A DNA stretch of 9,651 bases from an uncultured Muribaculaceae bacterium (GCA_910586975.1 CAJUKX010000054.1:1-9651); one strand, 5' to 3'. Shown: positions 1 to 6,739, counted from the first letter of the stretch. Numbers and translations: made by a program. Notes: generated from the letters alone by a model not told the origin.

Positions 1-19
1 CACGACGCTCTTCCGATCT
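1..19 (+). other. Illumina adapter remnant (assembly artefact)
   Basis: The first 19 bases (CACGACGCTCTTCCGATCT) equal the 3' end of the Illumina TruSeq/universal read-1 adapter. They lie at the very edge of the sequence, where untrimmed adapter is expected. They happen to be readable in frame with the downstream coding sequence, so a gene caller would add about six false residues (HDALPI). True genomic sequence starts at about base 20. Confidence 0.95.
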
Positions 20-357
20 CCGACGAGTCGCCTTATATCGTAGACCGTTCAGAGCTTAATCCCGCGCAAAACAATCAGTTGACCACTCCTCGTGCTGCCG
101 AGAACAATTCTGAACCCGAAAACGAGAAGAAGGACGAGAAACCGGCAAAACGCAAGCCGGCATCGCGCGCCCGAAGCAAGGAAGCTAAGGCTGCCAAGGC
201 TACAGGTACAGCAGAACCCAAAGTCAAGGCTGAAAAAAAGCCCAAAACTGCCAAATCAACCAAGACTCCCAAAACTCCCAAAGATAATACAGCCTCGGCT
301 GAAACAAAGAAAACAAGAAAACCACGTAAGAAAACAACTCATAAAACTCAAGAATGA
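20..357 (+). CDS. C-terminal fragment of an unidentified protein with a Lys/Ala/Pro-rich tail
   Basis: The reading frame is open from the left edge to a TGA at 355-357, so this is the 3' end of a gene whose start lies outside the contig. The first genuine residues read approximately SDESPYIVDRSELNPAQNN, followed by a low-complexity tail from about base 110 rich in Lys, Ala, Pro, Glu and Thr, with repeats such as KTPKTPK and a closing RKPRKKTTHKTQE. Such basic, disordered tails are common at the C-termini of nucleic-acid-binding and some cell-envelope proteins, but no catalytic domain is visible and I do not recognise the family. The TTG at 79 could be taken as a start but is probably not one, because the frame continues upstream of it. 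The stop overlaps the next gene's ATG (ATGA), which suggests translational coupling. Confidence 0.75.
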
Positions 358-581
358 AATTAACACGTCCGGTTGTCATACCACTTATTCTCCTTGTATA
401 TCTTGCCGTAATGGCCTTTCTGGGTCTTGACGGCTTGCGCACCGGGCAGACTTCGCTGTTTCAATACGTGACTACTATAGTCATTACCCTCGGAATCATC
501 GTTTTGCTGCATTTTTACCTCAAAAAGCGCGAACGACTACGCAGGCAAAGACTCAACGACATTAAAAAATCAAACAAATAA
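354..581 (+). CDS. Small two-helix membrane protein, function unknown
   Basis: The gene encodes 75 residues. Two hydrophobic segments, about residues 6-25 and 36-56, are joined by a short loop and followed by a strongly basic tail (LKKRERLRRQRLNDIKKSNK). By the positive-inside rule both ends should be cytoplasmic, with a short periplasmic loop at about residues 26-35. The ATG overlaps the stop of the upstream gene (ATGA), and gpmI starts 16 bases after its stop, so the three genes probably share one transcript. I recall similar small hypothetical membrane proteins in Bacteroidales, but no function can be assigned. It lacks a signal peptidase site, a lipobox and any enzymatic motif. The tight overlap and well-formed helices make a real gene likely. 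Confidence 0.8.
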   Translation: MKLTRPVVIPLILLVYLAVMAFLGLDGLRTGQTSLFQYVTTIVITLGIIVLLHFYLKKRERLRRQRLNDIKKSNK

Positions 582-597
582 CAAAATATCAAAAAAA

Positions 598-2115
598 ATG
601 GCTAAAAAAGCACTCCTTATCATCCTCGACGGATGGGGTATCGGCGACCACAAGCACGACGATGCCATCTACAATACTCCCACCCCTTACTGGGACTATC
701 TGCTCAAAACCTATCCCCACTCACAGCTTCAGGCCGGTGGTGAGGCCGTAGGTCTGCCCGACGGACAGATGGGTAACTCTGAGGTAGGCCACCTCAATAT
801 CGGTGCCGGCCGAATCGTTTACCAGGACCTTGTGAAGATCAACAAGGCCATAGCTTCAGGCTCTATCCTCGACAATCCTCAGGTAAAGGCAGCTTATGAA
901 TACGCTCAGAAGACCGGTCATGCCCTCCACTTGATGGGCCTTACCTCTACCGGCGGCGTTCATTCATCGCTCGACCACATCTTTGCTCTTTGCGACATCG
1001 CCAAGAAATACGAACTCCAGAAGGTTTATCTCCACTGCTTCATGGATGGCCGCGACACCGACCCCCGCTCGGGTAAGGGCTTTATCGAACAGCTGCAGAA
1101 CCACTGCGAACAGTCGGCCGGACAGATTGCCTCTATCATCGGTCGCTACTACGCAATGGACCGCGACAAGCGCTGGGACCGCGTGAAGGTGGCATACGAC
1201 CTGCTCGTTGAAGGCAAGGGCGAGCAAGCCAAGGACATGGTAGCCGCCATGCAGGAAAGCTACGACAACGATGTGACCGACGAATTCATCAAGCCCATCA
1301 ACAACGCTAACTTCGACGGTACTATCAAGGAAGGCGATGTTGTGATTTTCTTCAACTACCGCAACGACCGTGCCAAGGAACTCACCGTGGTTCTCACCCA
1401 GCACGATATGCCAGAAGAAGGAATGCACACTATCCCCGGCCTTCAGTATTATTGCATGACTCCTTACGACTCTTCGTTCAAGGGCGTCCATATCCTCTTC
1501 GACAAGGAAGATGTAAGCAATACTCTTGCCGAATACCTCTCTAAGCTTGGCAAGAATCAGCTTCATATCGCTGAAACCGAGAAGTATGCCCATGTTACTT
1601 TCTTCTTCAACGGCGGTCGTGAAGCCGCATTCCCCGGCGAAGACCGTATCCTGGTTCCCTCGCCCAAGGTGGCTACTTACGACCTGCAGCCCGAGATGAG
1701 CGCATTTGAGGTTAAGGACAAACTCGTCGACGCTATCAAGAGCGACAAGTACGACTTTATCGTCGTAAACTTTGCCAACGGCGACATGGTGGGCCACACC
1801 GGTATTTACCAGGCTATACAGAAGGCTGTAGAGACCCTCGACTCTTGCCTGCACGATGTGGTTGAAGCTGCCAAGGGTACAGGCGACTATGAAGTTATCA
1901 TCATCGCCGACCACGGTAATGCCGACCACGCCGAGAATGCCGACGGCACTCCCAACACCGCCCACTCGCTCAATCCCGTTCCCTTCGTTTACGTAACCGA
2001 AGAGGCCGGTCATACAACCGAAAACGGTATCCTTGCCGACGTGGCACCTTCAATCCTGCACATAATGGGTGTTCCCCAGCCGCAGGAAATGACAGGTCAC
2101 GACCTGATAAAGTAA
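598..2115 (+). CDS. gpmI: 2,3-bisphosphoglycerate-independent phosphoglycerate mutase
   Basis: This cytoplasmic enzyme interconverts 3-phosphoglycerate and 2-phosphoglycerate in glycolysis and gluconeogenesis, using two Mn ions and a phosphoserine intermediate rather than bisphosphoglycerate. The 505 residues match the family's usual length of about 510. Visible motifs in order: metal-binding DGWG (D11); the nucleophile region GNSEVGHLNIGAGR with Ser61; VHSS (His122); DGRDTDP (150-156); the substrate arginines R183 and R189; NYRNDRAK with R255 and R258; Lys329 in AETEKYAHVTFF; the metal ligands D396 and H400 in NGDMVGHTG; D438 and H439 in ADHGNADH plus H444; and H456 in NTAHS. All key residues of the alkaline-phosphatase-superfamily fold are present, so the enzyme should be active. 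The ATG follows an A-rich stretch without a Shine-Dalgarno sequence, as is usual in Bacteroidota. It is the last gene before the hairpin at 2141-2176. Confidence 0.98.
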   Translation: MAKKALLIILDGWGIGDHKHDDAIYNTPTPYWDYLLKTYPHSQLQAGGEAVGLPDGQMGNSEVGHLNIGAGRIVYQDLVKINKAIASGSILDNPQVKAAYEYAQKTGHALHLMGLTSTGGVHSSLDHIFALCDIAKKYELQKVYLHCFMDGRDTDPRSGKGFIEQLQNHCEQSAGQIASIIGRYYAMDRDKRWDRVKVAYDLLVEGKGEQAKDMVAAMQESYDNDVTDEFIKPINNANFDGTIKEGDVVIFFNYRNDRAKELTVVLTQHDMPEEGMHTIPGLQYYCMTPYDSSFKGVHILFDKEDVSNTLAEYLSKLGKNQLHIAETEKYAHVTFFFNGGREAAFPGEDRILVPSPKVATYDLQPEMSAFEVKDKLVDAIKSDKYDFIVVNFANGDMVGHTGIYQAIQKAVETLDSCLHDVVEAAKGTGDYEVIIIADHGNADHAENADGTPNTAHSLNPVPFVYVTEEAGHTTENGILADVAPSILHIMGVPQPQEMTGHDLIK

Positions 2116-2140
2116 GATCTAAGATAGACTTATATATAAA

Positions 2141-2176
2141 AAACACGGGTTCGTTGTTATCAACGGGCTCGTGTTT
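2141..2176 (+). terminator. Hairpin terminator after gpmI
   Basis: Bases 2141-2156 pair fully with 2161-2176 around a TTAT loop: 16 pairs including three G-U wobbles when read as plus-strand RNA, with A-runs before and T-runs inside the 3' arm (GTGTTT then ATACTT). It lies 25 bases after the gpmI stop and 27 bases before the ATG of the MFS gene. It probably ends or attenuates the gpmI transcript. No consensus promoter is visible for the MFS gene beyond it, apart from a poor match (TATACTTC at 2176-2183), so partial read-through is possible. Confidence 0.75.
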
Positions 2177-2203
2177 ATACTTCAAAACCAATCACTGTCT
2201 TTT

Positions 2204-3400
2204 ATGGATTCAACAGTTGAACGAAGTCGTGAACAGACCATGTTCTCGATACTGATAGCCATCAGTTTCGCACATCTGCTTAATGATATGATGCAGTCGG
2301 TTATTCCGTCGATATACCCCTTGCTGAAGGAGAAATACGGCTTCAGCTTCGGGCAGATAGGCGTTATAACTCTTGTCTATCAGATGACAGCTTCTATCCT
2401 GCAACCTTTCGTGGGACGTTATGCCGACCGTCACCCCATGCCGTTCTCACTCTCGATAGGCATGATGTTTACATTTGCCGGTATGGTGATTGTGTCGTTT
2501 GCCAATACATTTTTGCTTATATTGCTGTCGGTTAGTATAATAGGGTGGGGCTCATCCATATTCCATCCCGAGGCATCGCGTATAGCGCAGATGGCCGCCG
2601 GAGGCAAGAAGGGGCTTGCGCAGTCGATTTTTCAGGTAGGGGGCAACGGCGGCAGTGCCATAGGTCCCCTGTTGGCTGCACTGATTGTAATACCTTTCGG
2701 ACAAAGCTCTATCTCTGTGTTTGCGATTGCCGCTCTGGTAGCTGCGGCCACACTATATTGGGTGGGCCTGTGGTATCGCGAGCGCATTCATACAGCTGCC
2801 AAGGTGCTCAAGCAAACAGGCGAGGCAGTTGTGAAACTCTCGGAAGGCAAGATTAAATGGGCATTTATAACCCTTATTGTACTGATTTTCTCAAAATACT
2901 TCTACCTGTCGTGCATGACCAGCTACTTCACGTTCTTCCTTATTGACAAGTTTGGCGTGGATGTGTCTACCTCGCAGATATGCCTGTTTATCTTTCTCGG
3001 AGCTGTGGCTGTAGGTACCGTGATAGGCGGATGGGTAGGCGACAGATATGGCCGTAAGTATGTGATACTTGGCTCTATATTTGGTGCGGCACCTTTTGCC
3101 CTTTTACTGCCATACGTTGGATTCACGCTCACCATAATCCTTTCGGTAGTGGTTGGATTTGTGATTGCCTCGGCATTCTCGGCCATAGTGGTTTATGCCA
3201 CCGAGCTCAAACCGGGCAAGGTTGGCATGGTGGCCGGATTGTTCTTCGGTCTTATGTTCGGGCTTGGGGGTATAGGTTCGGCATTCTTTGGCTGGCTCGC
3301 CGACCTCACAAGCATCGAATTCATATTCAAAGTAAGCGCGCTGTTGCCGTTGCTCGGTATCACGGCATCGTTCCTGCCCAACATCGACCCCCGCCGATAG
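2204..3400 (+). CDS. fsr: MFS efflux transporter, fosmidomycin-resistance (Fsr) type
   Basis: The gene encodes 398 residues from the ATG at 2204. An in-frame GTG at 2171 lies inside the terminator hairpin and would add eleven residues of no clear role, so the ATG is preferred. The protein is an inner-membrane carrier with about twelve hydrophobic segments and the two-half MFS layout: the loop 2-3 signature GRYADRHP (71-78) and its second-half partner GDRYGRKY (279-286), with a central cytoplasmic linker near residues 190-217. The N-terminal half carries hallmarks of the Fsr family: SFAHLLNDMMQSVIPSIYPL (21-40), LLKEKYGFSFGQIG, SSIFHPEASRIAQMAAGG and LAQSIFQVGGNGGSAIGP. Escherichia coli Fsr exports fosmidomycin. 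The native substrate here is unknown, and the family assignment is firmer than any drug specificity. It converges with the barrel-protein gene across a shared terminator. Confidence 0.9.
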   Translation: MDSTVERSREQTMFSILIAISFAHLLNDMMQSVIPSIYPLLKEKYGFSFGQIGVITLVYQMTASILQPFVGRYADRHPMPFSLSIGMMFTFAGMVIVSFANTFLLILLSVSIIGWGSSIFHPEASRIAQMAAGGKKGLAQSIFQVGGNGGSAIGPLLAALIVIPFGQSSISVFAIAALVAAATLYWVGLWYRERIHTAAKVLKQTGEAVVKLSEGKIKWAFITLIVLIFSKYFYLSCMTSYFTFFLIDKFGVDVSTSQICLFIFLGAVAVGTVIGGWVGDRYGRKYVILGSIFGAAPFALLLPYVGFTLTIILSVVVGFVIASAFSAIVVYATELKPGKVGMVAGLFFGLMFGLGGIGSAFFGWLADLTSIEFIFKVSALLPLLGITASFLPNIDPRR

Positions 3401-3426
3401 ACCTCGCTCACACATTATATATAAAT

Positions 3427-3471
3427 AAAAAATCAGGGTTTGTCAAAATTGATGACATACCCTGATTTTTT
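3427..3471. terminator. Bidirectional terminator between convergent genes
   Basis: An A-rich 5' arm AAAAAATCAGGG (3427-3438) pairs with CCCTGATTTTTT (3460-3471). The stem continues inward through 3444/3454 with one T-T mismatch and a nine-base loop. The outer A/T runs give a U-tract on whichever strand is transcribed, and the hairpin lies 26 bases after the MFS stop and 5 bases beyond the barrel-gene stop. It serves both converging genes. Confidence 0.9.
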
Positions 3472-3476
3472 AGTAT

Positions 3477-4136
3477 TTAAAATACGTATCCGAGGCTTAT
3501 GGAATAAATGTTCATATTATCCACAGCCTTTACATCGCCGGGAATATGAATGATGGAGTATTCAAAACCAAGGCGGTAATGCGACATGAATTCAAGTCCC
3601 AAGTTTATGTTGGCACCATATTCAAAACGTGAGGTAGAGAAGCAGCCGTCAAAAGTGTTTTTAAACACATTGTCGAGTTTTGCGCTGCCGGTCAGTGTGC
3701 CCTCGCCGCTCGACGACACATTGGCATAGTGTTTTGTATCACCTTTGCCGAACAGTCCCACTCCGATCATCGGACCTGCCGCAACATAAGTTTTAAGGTA
3801 CTTATTCAGTTTGAAATTCAAACCTATGCGCACAGGCAGAGTGAGATAATATGGCGTGAAGTTTGCCACAACGCGAGAGCCTGATTCGGGCTTGTCGACG
3901 TAATAGTTGGTGTTGTCATAGCCGCAGGGTTGGGATGACAGTTTCAAGGTGGCATCGAGGTATAGGAGGCTCGAGAGCGAATAATCGGCACGTGCGCCTA
4001 TATTGAAGCCTGCTTTTGTCTTGTTGGTTTCCAAGGCGTGCGATATATTCGCCCCGGCTTCAATGCCCCATCGCAGCTGTCCATACGACATTACTGACAC
4101 CATGCAACACACGATTGCGATAATTACTTTTTTCAT
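3477..4136 (-). CDS. Secreted outer-membrane beta-barrel (porin-family) protein
   Basis: The gene encodes 219 residues from the ATG at 4134-4136. A longer frame reaching 4199 would place the signal peptide internally and run through the promoter, so it is rejected. The N-terminus is a clear Sec signal (MKK, hydrophobic core, cleavage probably near SYG|Q at residues 19-20). The mature part alternates polar and aromatic/hydrophobic residues (WGIEAGANISHA, FNIGARADYSL, YYLTLPVRIGLNFKLNKYL, YVAAGPMIGVGLFG, FEYGANINLGLEF, YRLGFEYSIIHIPG) and ends in a terminal aromatic, SISLGYVF, as typical barrel proteins do. This fits the small PorT-like or outer-membrane-beta-barrel families abundant in Bacteroidota; about eight strands is an inference. 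No ligand can be named. It lies downstream of the TPR/HTH regulator gene on the same strand but has its own weak promoter beside a 58-bp palindrome. Confidence 0.88.
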   Translation of the reverse strand: MKKVIIAIVCCMVSVMSYGQLRWGIEAGANISHALETNKTKAGFNIGARADYSLSSLLYLDATLKLSSQPCGYDNTNYYVDKPESGSRVVANFTPYYLTLPVRIGLNFKLNKYLKTYVAAGPMIGVGLFGKGDTKHYANVSSSGEGTLTGSAKLDNVFKNTFDGCFSTSRFEYGANINLGLEFMSHYRLGFEYSIIHIPGDVKAVDNMNIYSISLGYVF

Positions 4137-4165
4137 AACGTGATTGGTTTTTAAAGTTGACGGTG

Positions 4166-4200
4166 CAAAATTATTTATTTTGGCAGAGAACAATGGCAAA
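4166..4200 (-). promoter_or_regulatory. Weak Bacteroidota promoter of the barrel-protein gene
   Basis: Read on the minus strand, TAATTTTG (4173-4166) is a good -7 element about 30 bases upstream of the ATG. The nearest TTTG (4200-4197) is 23 bp away, longer than the usual 19-21 bp, and it overlaps the edge of the palindrome at 4199. The suboptimal spacing suggests dependence on an activator; that is inference. Confidence 0.6.
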
Positions 4201-4256
4201 ACTTAGTACGGAAAAAGTACGGAAATAGATTTCCGTACTTTTTCCGTACTAAGTTT
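4199..4256. repeat. Perfect 58-bp palindrome made of four AGTACGGAAA boxes, candidate operator
   Basis: Bases 4199-4226 are the exact reverse complement of 4229-4256: 28-bp arms with no mismatch and a two-base centre (AG). Each arm contains AGTACGGAAA twice in direct orientation (4205-4214 and 4216-4225, period 11 bp), mirrored in the other arm. There is no U-tract on either side, so it is a poor intrinsic terminator. It lies in the gap between the TPR-regulator stop and the barrel gene, overlapping that gene's -33 region, with its centre roughly 68 bp upstream of the expected transcription start. This favours a multi-site operator. No target-site duplication flanks it. Confidence 0.8.
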
Positions 4257-4261
4257 GATTG

Positions 4262-4288
4262 TTAAGGCTTTGTAGTATAAGGCCTTAA
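4262..4288. repeat. Inverted repeat downstream of the TPR regulator gene
   Basis: TTAAGGCTTT (4262-4271) pairs with AAGGCCTTAA (4279-4288), ten pairs including one wobble, around a seven-base loop. It lies 32 bases beyond the stop of the TPR gene on the minus strand. No U-run follows, so termination would be inefficient. It could protect the mRNA 3' end or extend the neighbouring palindromic control region. Confidence 0.5.
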
Positions 4289-4319
4289 GTGCAAGTGTGC
4301 GAATTAGCGGTTTCCCAAG

Positions 4320-6056
4320 TCAAAGGAATCGAATAATTTCATCAATAACTTTTGTACCTACTTTTTCGCCTAAGATTTTAATGGAAAGAGCATCTCTTCG
4401 TGATACGATTGTGCCTTTTGTTCTGTTTAGTAAGATGGCCATTTGGGATGGGTTCATACCGCATTTTATAAGTAACAGTGTATGTAAATCTGATACGGAA
4501 AGTTGACCATCTACCAAAATGCTTAAGTTAGTTCTTAAATTGGGACAAGCGGCAAAAATAACATCTTCGAGTTTTTTCCAAATCGGGCTGTTTTCTTTAA
4601 GCTCTCTTTCTTTGGATATATAGTCTGATAACTGTATATATGGTTCTGAAGTCAGGATGCTCGGGTCTACTTTTATTTTATATTCCGAGACCTCAGTTAC
4701 TCTGATGTATTCTTGTCTCAGGCGTTCTCTGAGAGCATCCTTTTTATCCTTAAGACTGCTGAAATGATTTGAAGATTGGATGATTGTATCATCTTGTGAT
4801 TTTGAATTTTCACCCGTTATTTCATCAGGCCGTGTACTATATGAATTCACTTTTTCAAGTGCTTCATGTAATAGTATGAGACTTTTTTGGTTTTTATTTC
4901 TATAAATCAAGCTTATTATAATAAACGACAAAAGGACAATGGATATAATGAGTATCAGTAGCCAAAGATTAGAAACAGATTCTTCAGCTTTTGCCCTGTC
5001 ACGGTCGTGCAATTTATAGTTATAAAATGATTGTTGTTGGAGAGCCAACTGATTTTCATTGTCGTTGAAAATTTTTTCAAGACGATTACGGTAATCAAGT
5101 GCATATCTTGCCAACGTATCGGGATGAATTTTCTTGCGGATTTTGTCGGATAGCAATATGTCATATCCGTTTTCTTGATTAAAACTGTTATCGCTCTGTA
5201 TTAATCGTTTTGCATTAATATATGCTGAGTCTAACATTCCGGCCTTTAAATAAATCCTCGCTGCATAGGCCAATGCAGTATTACGGGATATTGGTTTAAC
5301 CAAGAATGGCACTTTATCTATGAGAATTACGGCAGAATCAATTTTACCTGTCTGTTCATAAATTCCGGCACGATACATATTGGATATGGCCAAATAATGG
5401 GCCGGCAGATTTTTACATTTTGAAGCTGATAATATAAAACATGAGTCGGCTTTTTTGTAATTTGAAGAATGAATGTAGATAGCTCCGAGCAGATGCAGGT
5501 CTTTAACGACCCCAAGAGTATCAGGGTCTGTGGTTGAATATTTTAAAATTTCTTCTAAATGAGGAATTGCCTCCTTGTATAGCCTCAACTTTTCAAAAAT
5601 TGATGCTGTTTGACTTAATATACGATATTTCAAATCGGGGTTGAAATCTTGTTGCGGTAATTGGTCAAGAGCATCTTGAAAATATCGTAAGGATTGGGGA
5701 TAGTCGCCGAGGTCGCTGTAAACTCGACCTCCGTAGTATAGCGCTTCGGCATAATGATTTTGGTCACCGTATTTTGGTGCTTCTTTTATTGTGTTGAGAA
5801 TCAGACTGTCTGATGTATGTCTGATATATGCCTTATCACTGATTTTTATGGTTAGAAAATCGTAGTAGTGACGGTTGTGTCTGTTGAGCTCGGCTGCATT
5901 GATTGCTTTGAGAGAATCAAGAGCCACGAGTGCTGAATCCTCACCCTTTTCAGCCTGAATTTCAAGTTTTACTAACCGAGGGTCGATGCTATGAGAACAA
6001 CTTGCAAAAATAGTAATGATGAGAATACCGGTTATGTGTAACGCGCGAAAAATCAT
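4320..6056 (-). CDS. Membrane-anchored TPR protein with C-terminal helix-turn-helix, putative transcriptional regulator
   Basis: The protein has 578 residues. The N-terminus has a lipoprotein-type signal with lipobox IFASC (Cys20). Several tetratricopeptide-like repeats follow, at about residues 101-133, 143-175, 183-215, 222-250 and 260-290. A single strong membrane helix at about 363-385 is followed by a basic stop-transfer segment (YRNKNQK), then a charged linker. The C-terminal domain (about 490-578) has the form WKKLEDVIFAACPNL, then LHTLLLIKCGMNPSQMAILLNRTKGTIVSRR. This matches the helix-turn-helix tail of the TPR/TM/HTH regulators common in Bacteroides and relatives, where periplasmic TPRs are thought to sense a signal and the cytoplasmic tail to act on DNA. 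That mechanism is inferred. The gene is visibly more AT-rich than its neighbours, which may mean recent acquisition. It has its own consensus promoter, and the likely nearby target is the barrel-protein gene. Confidence 0.87.
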   Translation of the reverse strand: MIFRALHITGILIITIFASCSHSIDPRLVKLEIQAEKGEDSALVALDSLKAINAAELNRHNRHYYDFLTIKISDKAYIRHTSDSLILNTIKEAPKYGDQNHYAEALYYGGRVYSDLGDYPQSLRYFQDALDQLPQQDFNPDLKYRILSQTASIFEKLRLYKEAIPHLEEILKYSTTDPDTLGVVKDLHLLGAIYIHSSNYKKADSCFILSASKCKNLPAHYLAISNMYRAGIYEQTGKIDSAVILIDKVPFLVKPISRNTALAYAARIYLKAGMLDSAYINAKRLIQSDNSFNQENGYDILLSDKIRKKIHPDTLARYALDYRNRLEKIFNDNENQLALQQQSFYNYKLHDRDRAKAEESVSNLWLLILIISIVLLSFIIISLIYRNKNQKSLILLHEALEKVNSYSTRPDEITGENSKSQDDTIIQSSNHFSSLKDKKDALRERLRQEYIRVTEVSEYKIKVDPSILTSEPYIQLSDYISKERELKENSPIWKKLEDVIFAACPNLRTNLSILVDGQLSVSDLHTLLLIKCGMNPSQMAILLNRTKGTIVSRRDALSIKILGEKVGTKVIDEIIRFL

Positions 6057-6072
6057 GTCTTGAATTTTTTTG

Positions 6073-6104
6073 CAAAGGTAACGATTATTTCATGCGTGTA
6101 CAAA
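6073..6104 (-). promoter_or_regulatory. Consensus Bacteroidota promoter of the TPR regulator gene
   Basis: On the minus strand TTTG (6104-6101) and TACCTTTG (6080-6073) are separated by exactly 20 bp, matching the TTTG / TAnnTTTG consensus. The -7 element ends 16 bases before the ATG codon, so the 5' leader is only about ten bases. Confidence 0.85.
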
Positions 6105-6126
6105 TTTAACTAAACACAATATAAAA

Positions 6127-6153
6127 TACAGGCACCCGGTAAGGGTACCTGTA
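6127..6153 (-). terminator. Terminator of the yraN-aminopeptidase-carbonic anhydrase unit
   Basis: TACAGG plus ACCC (6127-6137) pair with GGGT plus CCTGTA (6143-6153), with one internal mismatch and a five-base loop. On the minus strand the hairpin is followed by TTTTAT. It lies about 46 bases after the stop of the carbonic anhydrase-like gene and just before the promoter of the TPR gene, insulating the two units. Confidence 0.75.
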
Positions 6154-6199
6154 CTACAGATTATCATTTATGTTGCTGAGTATAAGTAGTGATTTACTT

Positions 6200-6739
6200 T
6201 TAAGGCAGATTGTTGGGATCGTCGGGATGGGTGTACCAGCGTGAGTATTGCAGATAGTTGTGGGCTATCTTCTGGTTGATTTCCTTGGCTTGTGCGGGGT
6301 CTACCATTTTGATGAATTTGGCCGGGGTGCCGCCCCACAGCTCGTTGGCGCCGATTTTAGTGCGCGAAAGTACTACTGAGCCGGCGGCCACTATGGCGCC
6401 TTCGCCTACTTCGGCATCGTCCATCACCACCGCGCCCATGCCTATGAGGGCATAGTCGTGGATTTTGGCGCCGTGAATCGTCACATTGTGGCCGATTGAC
6501 ACGTGATTGCCTATTTCGATGGTGGATTTTTGGTAGAGAGTGTGCAGCACAGAGCCGTCCTGCACGTTCACGTTGTTGCCGATGCGTATTGAATTTACGT
6601 CGCCGCGCAGCACGGCGTTGAACCAGATGCTGCAATTCTCGCCCATCACTACATCGCCCACGATTGTGGCGTTTTCGGCAAGGAAGCTGTCAGCTCCTAT
6701 CTCGGGAGTATATCCTCTTACGGGAATTATCAGTGCCAT
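6200..6739 (-). CDS. Gamma carbonic anhydrase-like hexapeptide-repeat protein (YrdA/PaaY type)
   Basis: The protein has 179 residues from the ATG at 6737-6739, which overlaps the last base of the aminopeptidase stop (TGATG). A farther in-frame start at 6790 lies inside that gene and adds residues foreign to the family. The sequence is a left-handed beta-helix of isoleucine/valine-rich hexapeptides (IVGDVVMGENCSIW, IEIGNHVSIGHNVTIHG, ALIGMGAVV, EVGEGAIVAAGSVV), normally a cytoplasmic trimer. The three zinc-binding histidines of gamma carbonic anhydrases are present: H66 (SVLH), H84 (SIGH) and H89 (TIH). So are the LRGD motif (R45-D47) and Q60-D61. The C-terminal helix begins after LWGGTPAKF. 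Many members of this subfamily show weak or no CO2 hydration, so enzymatic activity is not certain. It is the last gene of the unit and ends before the terminator at 6127-6153. Confidence 0.92.
   Translation of the reverse strand: MALIIPVRGYTPEIGADSFLAENATIVGDVVMGENCSIWFNAVLRGDVNSIRIGNNVNVQDGSVLHTLYQKSTIEIGNHVSIGHNVTIHGAKIHDYALIGMGAVVMDDAEVGEGAIVAAGSVVLSRTKIGANELWGGTPAKFIKMVDPAQAKEINQKIAHNYLQYSRWYTHPDDPNNLP

Noticed and set aside
964..2013. Long minus-strand open frame (349 codons) across gpmI
   Set aside because: It lies entirely opposite a gpmI gene with all catalytic motifs. Its translation has no recognisable domain, and long antisense frames are common opposite such codon use.
2171..2203. 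GTG start of the transporter at 2171
   Set aside because: It falls inside the 3' arm of the terminator hairpin and precedes a family-typical N-terminus beginning at the ATG at 2204.
4137..4199. N-terminal extension of the barrel protein to a start at 4199
   Set aside because: It would bury a clear signal peptide 21 residues inside the protein and read through the -7 element. The ATG at 4136 is preferred.
4199..4256. Palindrome as an intrinsic terminator of the TPR gene
   Set aside because: No U-tract follows on either strand, the arms contain ordered 11-bp direct repeats, and the element overlaps the next promoter. An operator fits better.
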